A DNA stretch of 64,000 nt from Ridgeia piscesae (GCA_025642075.2 JAODUO010000129.1:1-64000); one strand, 5' to 3'. Shown: positions 12,894 through 22,095, numbered from the stretch's first letter. Program-made: numbers and translations. Notes: generated from the sequence alone by a model not told the origin.

Positions 12894-13100
12894 TACATAT
12901 ATATATATATATAGAAATGCTCCATGTTGTCTACTGCTTAATGATGAGGATATAAGAACAATAACAAACATAATACGCAAATAATATTCCTACACGAACC
13001 AACGGTTAAACATCTCTAGATTTTAAACATTGAATACATATTAACTTAGAACAATATGTTTTATTACTAATATACACATATAACATTGTTATATAACATA

Positions 13101-13154
<54 letters not shown>

Positions 13155-14704
13155 TATACATATACATTATATATATGTTAAATAACGATGTTGTATGTGT
13201 ATAATAATAACATATATTGTTAGTATGTTAAGTATGTCTTTACTACAATCGTTTCGTTTTGATGATGTAAGTTCTAAATGATCTCGCAAAGTACTCAGAT
13301 TTACGTACTTCAGATATGCGAGTTCCTTATTTCTTCATACTCTTAAACAGGCTTTAAACTATCGTGCTTTGGCAGCAATGAAATTAATAATAATACACAT
13401 TATCTAACGTCTATTGCGCTCCCAAATCCTTAGTCACTATGCTGAGTGGCGCATCAATATAAAAGGGTTAATCCATCTCACCTTTCTTGTCTTTCAGCCA
13501 CATCGTCATTCTTGCGGAATGGGAGGACCTGGCAACTACTGCCGTAACCCATGGACTCCAGATAATCAGCGTTGCCCATTTAGAAAAAGGCCATGGTGCT
13601 ACACAACGGATCCAAGAAAAGAATGGGAATATTGCCCGCGTCTTCCCATGTGTTTAAGTAAGTAGAAAACCTATGCTTGCACACAAAGTTATGATACAAA
13701 TCACTTTTAGATGGTGATTATATGTGTTGTTGGGCAGGACTACACTGAAATTTAGGGAAGGAATGTGTTGTTACCCCGCTTTTCTACACTTGATTTGATG
13801 CACAAGAATATTAGTTTCAGGGTCTGGTTTAAGTTGAAGATTAAGGTTAAGTTAAAGACATTTTGACAGGAATGACTTCAAGCTTTTATGCGAATTTGTA
13901 TGTGGAGGGGTGACAAGATTCTCTCGCCGAGTTCTAGCTGAACCATTTTGGGTTTTTGAAAGGTGCAAGTACTCTTTATACTTACGTATACATCGAAATA
14001 ATTGACCCCCAATCTTAACTTGAAACAATACCGTTTGGTAACCGATATACACGATTGTGCCTGCCTTATTGGCTCTTTTTATTTGTACAGATTCTTGCAA
14101 TCCAAATCCCTGCCAAAATGGTGGGCATTGCGAGTTGAGCGCATTTGTCACCGGAACTATACACTTCTGCGTATGCTACAATGGTTACTCTGGTCAGCGT
14201 TGCACCGAAACTGGTGTTGCTACGAACTGCTATCCAAACCCTTGCAAGAATTATGGAAGTTGCGTCATGGATGACAAAAGGCATAGGGGTTACTGGTATT
14301 GCTATTGCACAGGAGGGTATACGGGAAAGTATTGCACTCAGCCGCCTCGTATATGTAATCCAAATCCTTGCAAACATGAAGGCATATGTTTAGGTAATGG
14401 TGGATATTATTGTGTCTGCAGATACGATTATACAGGCAAGAATTGTACCATACCGGTTCGTGGCTGCCATCCAAATCCATGTAAGAATGGTGGCTACTGC
14501 TTTGGATTCAGTGCTAATTCTGGCTACTCCTGTATGTGCAATACAGGTTACAAAGGAAAGAACTGTGAATACCCGCCTCCTGCCTGCAACCCAAATCCAT
14601 GCCAATTTGGTGGACTTTGCAGGATATATCCGAAAAGTGGACTCTACTTTTGCGATTGCAAGTTAGGTCATACCGGCTACAAATGCCAAGAATCTATTAG
14701 TTAG
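5988..14704 (+). CDS. secreted kringle-kringle-EGF(x5) protein, six-exon gene
   Basis: Joining 5988-6069, 8027-8136, 10383-10542, 12082-12212, 13498-13657 and 14091-14704 gives 1257 nt with no internal stop: 418 residues plus TAG. The order is signal peptide (about 1-21), kringle 1 (35-116), a linker with a Pro-rich part, kringle 2 (132-213), then five EGF-like repeats (217 to about 414) and the C terminus. There is no protease domain and no membrane segment after the signal peptide. It is therefore probably an extracellular binding or adhesive protein; its partner cannot be inferred. The intron phases are 1,0,1,0,1, so each kringle is a symmetric 1-1 module split once in phase 0, typical of exon shuffling. 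Both kringles have two extra cysteines and lack the acidic Asp pair of lysine-binding kringles. The start codon is the first ATG of its exon and heads the hydrophobic leader. Confidence 0.9.
6070..8026 (+). other. intron 1 of the kringle/EGF gene
   Basis: GTAAGT...TTTGTAG boundaries, phase 1. AT-rich, with no embedded element I can name. 6470-6660 is locally richer in CpG and CCGGG words without an assignable origin. Confidence 0.75.
8027..8136 (+). CDS. kringle/EGF gene: first half of kringle 1
   Basis: Bounded by CTTTGTAG and GTGAGTAT. It supplies residues 28-64, starting the kringle at Cys35 and carrying the hallmark GRICQNWW (Cys57) near the end. It finishes exactly at the codon boundary (phase 0), where kringle domains are commonly split. 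Confidence 0.9.
8137..10382 (+). other. intron 2 of the kringle/EGF gene
   Basis: Phase 0; GTGAGT...TCTCACCACAG. The minus-strand open frame at 8997-9302 has no domain and is probably chance. No transposon is recognised. Confidence 0.75.
10383..10542 (+). CDS. kringle/EGF gene: second half of kringle 1
   Basis: 160 nt, residues 65-117 plus one base. It begins PHKPGC and contains GPGNYCRNP and PWCYTTDP, the diagnostic kringle core, ending at Cys111 and Cys116. Cys70 and Cys92 are extra to the six-cysteine pattern. The residues after NP are YGPG rather than the DxD of lysine-binding kringles. Donor GTGAGTA, phase 1. Confidence 0.92.
10564..10634. repeat. (AT)n microsatellite, 3' tail side of a SINE
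   Basis: AT dinucleotide run with one phase slip near 10600. It directly abuts the 3' end of the minus-strand SINE, so it may have grown from the SINE tail. Confidence 0.9.
10635..10939 (-). mobile_element. tRNA-derived SINE
   Basis: Read on the minus strand, it opens with a tRNA-like head: an A box TGGCTCAGGGG (10919-10929) and a B box GGTTCGAATC (10877-10886). Next comes CTTGGGCAAG and, about 30 nt later, GCTCCAGTCCACC. This resembles from memory the conserved central domain of many marine-invertebrate SINEs (Nin-DC type). The body ends in TGTAAAGCGCTGAGG and runs into the (AT)n tail. It is not a functional tRNA: the cloverleaf is incomplete and a long body follows. Confidence 0.85.
10940..11046. 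repeat. (CA)n then (AT)n microsatellite
   Basis: CACGCACACA words at 10940-10974, then an almost pure AT run from about 10990 to 11046, abutting the SINE head. Confidence 0.9.
11087..11645 (+). mobile_element. LINE endonuclease fragment (CR1/L2-like)
   Basis: 11093-11335 reads the N-terminal part of an apurinic-type endonuclease ([11 protein letters not shown], then [13 protein letters not shown]). After a frameshift near 11335 it continues with GLVYRSPN and CIIMGDF, then stop codons and further shifts. The last recognisable part is [12 protein letters not shown]. The copy ends at an (AT)n run at about 11647. It lacks the reverse transcriptase and cannot be active. The clade is from memory of similar sequences. 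Confidence 0.8.
11647..11702. repeat. (AT)n microsatellite
   Basis: Pure TA run separating two LINE fragments of different origin. Confidence 0.95.
11770..11935 (+). mobile_element. second LINE endonuclease fragment
   Basis: The frame reads [10 protein letters not shown], then [20 protein letters not shown] and [11 protein letters not shown] is the conserved C-terminal motif of the LINE endonuclease fold. It differs from the preceding fragment, so two unrelated LINEs meet here. It stops at the next (AT)n. Confidence 0.7.
11936..12015. repeat. (AT)n microsatellite
   Basis: TA run of about 58 bp followed by imperfect ATAC/AGTAT copies. Confidence 0.92.
12082..12212 (+). CDS. kringle/EGF gene: linker and first half of kringle 2
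   Basis: 131 nt between GTTTTTTAG and GTGATAAT. It adds a short Pro-rich linker ([11 protein letters not shown]) and opens kringle 2 at Cys132; GRTCQAW carries Cys154. It ends in phase 0 after residue 161, matching the split of kringle 1. The donor is weaker than the others but the frame requires it. Confidence 0.88.
12763..12915. repeat. compound (CT)n-(AT)n microsatellite
   Basis: Polypyrimidine CTCTCC/CTCCTC words at 12763-12840 change abruptly into a TA run at 12841-12886, followed by a shorter AT run at 12894-12912. Confidence 0.93.
13103..13150. repeat. (AT)n microsatellite
   Basis: TA run flanked on both sides by ATTATATA words, making the locus nearly palindromic. Confidence 0.9.
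13498..13657 (+). CDS. kringle/EGF gene: second half of kringle 2
   Basis: Exactly 160 nt, the same length and phases (0 in, 1 out) as the matching exon of kringle 1, so the two kringles arose by duplication of an exon pair. It contains GPGNYCRNP and PWCYTTDP. Extra cysteines Cys167 and Cys187 sit where kringle 1 has Cys70 and Cys92. Acceptor CTTTCAG, donor GTAAGTAG. Confidence 0.92.
13658..14090 (+). other. intron 5 of the kringle/EGF gene
   Basis: Phase 1; GTAAGT...ATTTGTACAG. No element recognised; minus-strand open frames here are chance. Confidence 0.8.
14091..14704 (+). CDS. kringle/EGF gene: terminal exon with five EGF-like repeats
   Basis: 614 nt, residues 215-418. Five EGF modules each start C-(N/Y/H)-PNPC and end in a G-Y/H-x-G-x-x-C signature with six cysteines. 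None has the DxxE calcium-binding pattern. Only the second (CKNYGSC) fits the C-X4-S/T-C O-fucosylation consensus. All five lie in one uninterrupted exon, although animal EGF repeats are often separated by phase-1 introns. That suggests tandem duplication inside one exon or intron loss. The stop is 14702-14704, just after the last EGF. Confidence 0.93.
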
Positions 14705-15771
14705 TTTATTTTAATTCGCCGATTTAATTTTAATTGTTGAGTTGCTTACCATTTATACACGGCGTTCCTGTGATTTGTTCTTTGTTGATAAAACATTAAG
14801 CATCATCGCGATACTGTCTGTCTTTAGTGAGCACAAATTTCGTGAAAACTCAGGAGTGCAGGAGTTCATATTACATTCGGAAATCAAAATTCTTCGAAGC
14901 TCAAATAATAATTGATGATATTCGTCCAGATATGGGAGTTCTGCGTAGTGGGTCAACATTAGGTGTGTTGTCATTTGTTTGTTACTTTCCCGATACAAAA
15001 CGGCAGTTGTATTCGATGAGCTACGGTGTGTAAACATGGTTACGTAGATGCGTTTTTAAATGTTGGCGGAATTGTATAATAGTTTGAACTGATCTGACAT
15101 AAGGAGGAGTTACAGTCTAAAACGTCGGAGTAGCTACTGCAGAAACCATAGTCCCGCTGTTATATTTACTCTAGTGACAAAAGATAAATTAGAAACACAT
15201 GATCGCACCTTTTTGTAGTGCGTTACTTGTTCTACTTCCGGAATACAGATAACAGCACCCCCGAATATTTAATTGATCAATATTGAATATATTAAGATCT
15301 CAAAAGCAATTTGTTTACTAAGTAAATACAACAGACATGCAATAAATAATTTAAGTAATGGATAAGATCGGGGAATACCGCCACCATGAGAACCACCGCA
15401 CATTTGTCATCCTCATCGCAGTAATTGATGTATCCAAGTTGCTTGGTCAAGCGATTTTACAAAAAAAGTTGCTTAAACACGCCTTTTTGTCGTATATGTT
15501 GTTGGAATTCTGGTTTCAAAATATTTATGACAGAAACATAACGGAAATTTTTTAAAGTGTCCAAGTTATGCAGTTTCATTTGTTCTAGAAGATGTCATGT
15601 CGCAACACTAACGTAATTCGCATATTTAACCGTTATCAACATCGTTGACAAAGGCATAATTTCTACTAACACAATAATGTCTCAAGAAAGCTGCACGAAA
15701 TTGATCCAAGCAAGACATGTTTAAGAATTATAGTAGATTAGTCGCCAACCCAACTATCCACGTCCATTTAT
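14705..15771. other. 3' flank of the kringle/EGF gene
   Basis: Presumed 3'UTR followed by intergenic DNA. The nearest standard AATAAA I see is at 15341-15346, about 640 bp after the stop; whether it is used is unknown. No other gene is supported. Confidence 0.4.
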
Positions 15772-16059
15772 TTACCCACCAGTGGCGTTGCCAGAGGGGA
15801 ATATGGGGGCCATGGCCCGCAATCCCGTAAAAAAATAGGACGGTGGGGAACGGAAGACCAATAACTAGCTGCCTGATTCATAGAGTCACAAAGTACAGTG
15901 GGTTTCAGGATTCATGTGTAAGATTTTCATTTATTTATTAATATTTTTTAATATGAATGCCATCCATATTTAATAAAATAAAACCATGAATTCATTTTCC
16001 ATTGTCTTTTTTCTTCTTCTCACTTTTTTCTTACTACATTCTCTGTTAGCAGTTTCCAA

Positions 16060-16245
16060 TTCAATTTTTTCCATTTTCTCTGGGCATCTGCTCTGCTAGT
16101 TTTTCGTCCCACATTTTATCTACATGACCAGCCCATGTACTCCTCACCAATTTCTTCTCAGAACTTTCCTTCACTCCAACCTCCACTCTCATTTCGTCCA
16201 TTTTCTCGTTTCAGCTCTCTTAACTCCCACGATTATTCTTACCAG
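16060..16245 (-). mobile_element. LINE reverse-transcriptase C-terminal fragment
   Basis: Minus-strand frames read RIIVGVKRAE, then KLVRSTWAGHVDKMWDEKLA, the familiar end of many LINE polyproteins (WxGHVxRM type). Frame changes separate the pieces and a Lys-rich tail follows. Dead copy inside the hAT-like boundaries. Confidence 0.65.
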
Positions 16246-16811
16246 GTGTTTTTCTCTCTCGCAAACCTGGACCTTCTGGTGTTGTTTCTCTGTTTGTGTC
16301 GTCGTCTCTAGTTCATTCATGTAGATGCCGGCGTAACACACGAGCTGAGCACATTTCAATAAATTTTATGTGATGTGCGTCTATCTCCCATCATTCCTTC
16401 GACTTTCCTTCCAGCGTTTGCCCTGGCTGTAATACTCATTGTAACCAAAGTAATCTAGTGAATTTTGCACTGGGGAAATGCGACTTTCCCTTGTGAATTC
16501 ATCAATTGTAATACTCAACGTTACATATTGTAAAGTTACTGGTTGAAGGCATTATCTATGTTGAGGTAGGGGTGTTTAATTATTGTTATACAAGAGTTAG
16601 TGACTACATGTTGGTATTTGTCAGTAAGTTTGGGAGAGTAGCGTGAGGAATGTGGTGGCCGGCTATAGGCTATGACAGTGATGTTATGTAGGGGCATTGG
16701 GCTCGTGTATATTTAATAACGTTTAGTTTCTCTCTATTTTCTACCTTTGACGCTTCCTGCTGAACTGACAGCCACATTAGTCAGTGAACTTGGTTGCGAG
16801 TAGGGTTTGAA

Positions 16812-16814
<3 letters not shown>

Positions 16815-16868
<54 letters not shown>
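16815..16868. repeat. (AT)n microsatellite
   Basis: Pure TA run. Confidence 0.95.
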
Positions 16869-16873
<5 letters not shown>

Positions 16874-16933
16874 TGCTTGGTTGTCGGGTGGACCCCTCCA
16901 ATGAAAATCTTGGCTACGCCACCTGTTAGCCAC

Positions 16934-17640
16934 GCTAGCTAGAAGACATCAGGTCAAACACCCAGTGCTTTCATCTGCCGAATTATTTAGCTTCTCACTG
17001 AGTTATGATCTCCTGGAAAAAGAATCAAATTCCCGGAAGAATGACCCACTAATGCGGCTCCTGTGATAGCATGCACGTCTAATTTTATTAACATGTGTCT
17101 AACAGGTCTATATTATTAATGTATTTAATGTAAAATGTGCTTATTACTACCAGAACATGTCCTACGATGCGTTTTGTTTAAAGAGGAGCTGAATCGCTTG
17201 AACAAACATTGCCATAACATGAAAATATACCATTTATAAAAAATATTTACAATATACCTTTGGTCGCATATCCTCTAATGGTATATTCTGATGTTTGGGT
17301 AATTTACCTCCCCTTTTTACTAGGATTATATGTCAAGTGTACTGATCACTAGACCTACAAGTATGTATACAACACAGTTCATTTTTATACCGTTATTGAT
17401 TAAATATGTTATTATATATATTTAAAATTGTACCGTGTAAGTGTAAAATTAAACACCATTTTGCATTTTATCGTGTTTAACGACATACCACATACATGTA
17501 TAGTAAAAGTTTACTCGCGGTTACGTCAGTGCTACGCCCAACCCCCTAGTTCAACCCCCTCGGCAAGTGCGACTTGGCGGCCTGCGTCGTCTACTCTACT
17601 AATTATAAATGAGCAGTCACGGGCACCACAAGCCGGGTTG
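16934..17640. other. non-coding stretch
   Basis: AT-rich; no supported gene. Confidence 0.5.
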
Positions 17641-18050
17641 TCTGTATGTCAGTCTGTCTGTAAGCCTCTCTGTCTGTGTGTCCGTCTTTCTGTAGGTGTG
17701 TCTTCCGTCCGTCCGTCCGTCCGTCCGTCCGTCCGTCCGTCCGTCCGTCCGTCCGTCCGTCCGTCCGTCCGTCCGTCCGTCCGTCCGTCCGTCCGTCCGT
17801 CCGTCCGTCCGTCCGTCTCCGTCCGTCCGTCGTCCGTCCGTCCGTCCGTCCGTCCGTCCGTCCGTCCGTCCGTCCGTCCGTCCGTCCGTCCGTCCGTCCG
17901 TCCGTCCGTCCGTCCGTCCGTCCGTCCGTCCGTCCGTCCGTCCGTCCGTCCGTCCGTCCGTCCGTCCGTCCGTCCGTCCGCCCGTCCGCCGCCGCCCGCC
18001 CGCCCGCCCGCCCGTCCGTCGTCCGTCCGTCCGTCCGTCCGTCCGTCCGT
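17641..18050. repeat. (CCGT)n tetranucleotide array with GTCT-like leader
   Basis: A degenerate CTGT/GTCT stretch (17641-17701) leads into about 340 bp of nearly pure TCCG repeats. There are small slips near 17817 and 17831 and a CCGCC-rich break at about 17980-18018. Strong GC strand asymmetry. Arg-Pro-Ser and Gly-Arg-Thr-Asp frames across it are repeat translation only. Confidence 0.95.
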
Positions 18051-18211
18051 ATTATTGGTATAACACAGTTTAACAGTTGTGTTGGCTTATAATAACAAAT
18101 GTGGTTGAGACATGTTAGGCATGTGTGGTTGTACGCTTGCGTGGCTACGTGTGTTTTTGTTGCGTGCGTTTTTATATAATGTATGTATTTATAGGTGCCT
18201 GTTTGTGTGCT

Positions 18212-18278
<67 letters not shown>
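18212..18278. repeat. (TG)n microsatellite
   Basis: Pure TG run of about 65 bp. Confidence 0.95.
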
Positions 18279-18280
<2 letters not shown>

Positions 18281-20084
18281 CATGTACGCATTACTGCGTG
18301 GGTTCGTGCGTGCGCGATGCAAAACGTCGTACTATGTGTACTCAAACAACTCATTCGAATTATCAAACAATCAGCCAAAGCATGTTTATTTTAAATTAAC
18401 GTAATATCCTTATACATCAAACATGGAATGAATTATGCATGTAATTGACTGACAACATCTGAAATGTCCTTACACTACACTAAAACGTAGTAATCATAAT
18501 AACGTCTATTCGACATTCCATTAAGTAATTCCAGACAACATTTCCGTGTACATATTTCGAAATCTAAATTATATTAAGCCTAGTGGTCCGTCATGAATAT
18601 TATCATATCATATCACGTCCTACGGTCACAAATGTATTCTACAAAGATATAATGACTTTCAGAACTTGACTATGACATATTATTAAACAAATACTTATAA
18701 ACCCATGTCACCCGCAATGACACACACACACAATTACGACAACAAAGAAAATCCAATTAAACAGTAGTCACTCCGATATGTGTCCAAAATGATACAATTA
18801 AACACGTACATGATAATAATTGTTTATAAAACGTGTTACTGCATACAAACCAAAGTAGCTTGCTAAATGAAAACCGGTGTAACTTGTTGAACAAAATGTA
18901 TATATGGCTTGCAGTAACTAAATTAACACTGAACTTATCCAAAGCTACTTATATAAGTTATTTGACAACCGTGTGCTAACAAATCGTGTAACCTAAAATT
19001 ACGACATAGCTATATCGAAAGAGTAACTTTGATCGAAAACGTATATAATTATTACACTATACAATCAAAGTATCTGGATAAATGGAGTTCAGTTGTAAAA
19101 GTGATTATGTAAAAACTACAAGCACTACAGTTGCACGTAAGCGTAAATACAAGAAACGTATATCCAAAATGTACACGTATTATATTTATATTTAATACAG
19201 TTAAATGTGGATTTTTGCAATGTTATGAATTCGATTATTCAAACGTGCTAGCAACATGTCAAGTAGTTTACATAAGTTGCAGGTGCGAGTCCATATACAC
19301 GCGCACTGAAACGCATTCCGAAAGACGTAACGTTTGGGAATGCAATATAATTTTACTTTGCGGATGCGATTCGAGTCTCTAAACGGAGCGGATCAGTTTA
19401 CTGCACCCGCATCCACATGGCAAAACTCATCCCCAAATGTACGTTTGGAAATATGTGTACTAATTTTCACGGGGCGTTGCATTCGTTGTTTTGTCTCATG
19501 TCGCATACGTACTTATGAAACCACAGCTTAACTCAGTTTTACAAAGAAAAGCATAATGGTTGTGGACTAACGCCAATCGTAGAGATTATCCTTTTTCAAG
19601 TATGCACACTTCAAACTTTCCTATTAGGCTGAACGAATTAAGATAGGTGAACATGTGTTTAAGATAAACACATACATTCAATTAAGCCGACGTCACACTA
19701 GAATATGTTTTCTTCTCGTGTTACCCTGACTTTGCACGAGCGTACGCCGTTACTGGAAGCAACGTCCGGCAGTATTTGTTTCTCGTTCATCTCCCGTAGT
19801 AATACGTCATTGTGGCATGTCTGATTAATGAACTACTCAACTGGGATGATCATTTTAAGTTGAATCGCCTTCATTCCATTTCGTTGACAGATAGGCTACT
19901 GGTTACCATTACCCCAAGCTATGTTGTTTGCGTGACTCGCGTTCCGTTGAAGGTGAAAGAGATGGTATCAGCCGAGTAGATCGAGCTCTGTTGTCAGTCC
20001 TGGGAACGAATACAATCGTCACTTACAATCTTGTTATTACTTTTACTTTTTTACGTTCTGTTAATCTTGTGAGACATCCTATGA
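18279..20084. other. non-coding stretch
   Basis: No gene seen. At 19989-20018 a segment resembles the intron/exon junction at 20173-20202 (shared GTTGTCAG, CAACGAATACAA and CGTCA words), so it may be a duplicated relic of the neighbouring pseudogene's last acceptor. Confidence 0.4.
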
Positions 20085-20181
20085 TCAGTCCCGGTCGAAG
20101 CGGTAGTTGAGCATGTTGGCGGTGTCCGACCACGCCGCGTGGGAGGCTCCGTCCATCTCCGTCGCCAGCGAGTTGTCAGAC
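20085..20181 (-). pseudogene. ZNFX1: ZNFX1-like pseudogene: terminal exon
   Basis: 97 nt after acceptor CGTTGCCAG, encoding SDNSLATEMDGASHAAWSDT and ending NYRFDRD-stop. Codon use is GC-rich compared with the surroundings, as expected of real coding sequence. Confidence 0.85.
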
Positions 20182-20372
20182 CTGGCAACGAATACAACCG
20201 TCAAAAAGGTTGGGACAGCGCTTGTTAAAGAGTTCTATGTATGTACAAAGACAACAAATATAATGAAACCAACAGAGGTGTAACTGCTGCTGACACTCCT
20301 GTCAATATTTTATTATTAACAGCACCGTAATATTCACACGCCAGACCGACAGCCGGCAACACAATTGGTGGG

Positions 20373-20373
20373 T

Positions 20374-20435
<62 letters not shown>

Positions 20436-20632
20436 AGGGAGGGAGGGAGGGAGAGAGGAGGGAGGGAGGGAGAGGAGGAGGAGGGAGGGAGGGAGGGAGG
20501 GAGAGGAGGGAGGGAGAGAGGGAGGGAGGGAGGGAGGGAGGGAGGGAGGGAGGGAGGGAGGGAGGGAGGGAGGGAGGGAGGGAGGGAGGGAGGGAGGGAG
20601 GGAGGGAGGGAGGGAGGGAGGGAGGGAGGGAG
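20373..20632. repeat. (AG)n-(GGGA)n compound array
   Basis: AG dinucleotides at about 20376-20432 change to GGGA/GGAG units up to 20632. It lies in the last intron of the ZNFX1-like pseudogene. Leu/Pro/Ser-rich frames on the minus strand are repeat translation. Confidence 0.95.
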
Positions 20633-20764
20633 AGCATGGCTGCAAGTGGCCTCGAATCTCACTTCATGTTATGATGAGGATGGGTAAAAGACATTTGCGC
20701 TTAAATAGCTCTGTGTCCAGTCATTAGTAAAACAGCTTAATCATCAAGAGTACTGTCGACCTAC

Positions 20765-20861
20765 CTCAGCCTGTGTTGTGTATCGCCAATGGTCGCCTGA
20801 CATTCTGGACACGTGGCTTCTTCCGTGGCACCTCCACATTCTCCGATTGCGTAGATATGCC
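20765..20861 (-). pseudogene. ZNFX1: ZNFX1-like pseudogene: RZ zinc-finger exon
   Basis: 97 nt between ACCCTGCAG and GTAGGTCG. It encodes the core of the RZ-type finger with two cysteine pairs and the terminal His, intact here. This exon shows no lesion. Confidence 0.85.
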
Positions 20862-21189
20862 CTGCAGGGTATTTGCCAAGCATAAGTTACAACATTTCAG
20901 ATATGACATTTCGTTGATTGGACCAGCTGTCATTAACATCGCAGCGGTCTGTGCATTTATAATGTATCTACCTAATCGCAGTTGCACCGCGACACGAGGG
21001 TTACTAATATAATGGAAATACGTTGACATTGGACATAAATATTTGTGAAGGTCTTTTTCCGAATCTGGCCTATTCCATTTTCTAATAAATTAGAGTTTTG
21101 CTACACTCGTGTGTGAATCGATTGCCCGTATATAGGACAACCACTCTATTAAAGGATGTGTCCGATATAATGAGTATACGCATACGCAC

Positions 21190-22095
21190 CATTCGGACAC
21201 TTGAACCAATGTCCTTTCGCCAGTCCGACGGCCTTGACCACCTCCAACGTCTCAACTTCAGAGAGTGGTCGATCCGCGACCACCTTGCGTACCTCCTTCA
21301 ATGTCGACTCGGCCTTGTCCAACTGAGTCTCATGCACTGGCGAACCGCTTGTCAACAGCTGAACGGCTGTGTCAAAGTCACTCACCAGTGACTGGCCAAC
21401 ATCCCTGTGCCCTTTGCTGATGAGTGGCGTAAGCTGAGCGGCCGTCGTCCGCAGTGTCAGTCGGCGAGTCTCGCAGCTCGTGTCAGTTCGTTCCTGCTCC
21501 GTGAGTCGACGGCGTGACGTCAGCGCCCACTCCAGCATGTCGTCGATCTCTTCCACCAGCTGGCTGTCGTCAACGTGAGTCGATGTGTCACGAAGTTCAC
21601 ACAGCACACGCAACAAGTTGGATATGTTGAAAGGCACGTGGCTTCCTCGAGGCTCAGGTTCTTACCACGCACACGTGTCTTGAGGTCATCGATGTTCATT
21701 CGAACTGGTCTTCGAAAACGGGAAATAGATCCAATTGCTGACATACCATGCGCTCTTCGAAAACGAGACAGATGAGTTCCAACTGCTGCCAAAGTTTTCA
21801 TTGTGGTTTGTTTAGCGGATGCTATCTTTCCCGTGCCACCAATCATCCGGCTCTTCACCTGTTCGAGGTCAGCCAATGTCCTGTTGACAATGGCTCCGTA
21901 ACGTCGGCTGCGTCTGACTGGAGTCTAGCACTTGGGACAACATTTCAGTTGGATGTCGACAGCGCCCTCTGTCGTCTATTCGGACAGATCCATCCACTGG
22001 TTCAACCCTTTCACCTCCAACACATGGCCGCAATCCTCAAGTTGGATGAATCTGGCGCCTCGGTTGTCTTCATTGCCGAAGAATATGTCGCGCAC
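21190..22095 (-). pseudogene. ZNFX1: ZNFX1-like pseudogene: long broken exon
   Basis: It begins after acceptor CGTTTTAG with VRDIFFGNED and FIQLEDCGHVLEV, then a zinc-ligand segment (CCPKC) that is interrupted by the second TAG exactly where a Lys is usual. Downstream are RTLADLEQVKSRM and, after a frame change near 21635, NLLRVLCELRD and VVKAVGLAKGHWF. The frame change lies just after a donor-like G|GTAAGAAC, so a short intron there is an alternative to a frameshift. It ends at donor GTGCGTAT. Confidence 0.8.

Larger units (their letters stand above)
12213..13497 (+). other. intron 4 of the kringle/EGF gene
   Basis: Phase 0; GTGATA...GTCTTTCAG. Contains the (CT)n/(AT)n block at 12763-12915 and an (AT)n run at 13103-13150; nothing else recognised. 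Confidence 0.8.
15780..16925. mobile_element. probable non-autonomous hAT-type element
   Basis: The left end CAGTGGCGTTGCC (15780-15792) and right end GGCTACGCCACCTG (16912-16925) are imperfect inverted repeats with the CAGTGGCG start common in hAT elements. They are flanked by TTACCCAC (15772-15779) and TTAGCCAC (16926-16933), an 8-bp duplication matching at 7 of 8 positions, as hAT insertion makes. No transposase is visible inside. The interior carries a LINE tail and an (AT)n run, so this is either a passively filled element or a coincidence of ends. Confidence 0.5.
20085..22095 (-). pseudogene. ZNFX1: ZNFX1-like (NFX1-type/RZ-type zinc finger) 3' gene fragment, unprocessed pseudogene
   Basis: Minus-strand exons at 22095-21190, 20861-20765 and 20181-20085 join in frame at their splice sites and end in TGA (20085-20087). 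The last part forms an RZ-type zinc finger: GHWFKCPNG, then HIYAIGECGG, then CPECQATIGDTQH. It is followed by the ATEMDGASHAAW tail typical of ZNFX1 C termini. ZNFX1 proteins are helicases linked to dsRNA sensing and small-RNA inheritance; only the C-terminal end is here. The large exon has two in-frame TAG codons (21976-21978 and 21925-21927) and a frame break near 21635, while introns are kept. This is therefore a decayed genomic duplicate or truncated gene, not a retrocopy. Sequencing error is a less likely alternative for three separate lesions. Confidence 0.85.

Noticed and set aside
14066..14605. Minus-strand and alternate-frame open frames over the EGF exon
   Set aside because: Shadows of the EGF coding sequence; they lack the cysteine patterns.
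20225..20662. Leu-Pro-Ser-rich minus-strand frame
   Set aside because: Translation of (AG)n/(GGGA)n inside an intron of the ZNFX1-like pseudogene.
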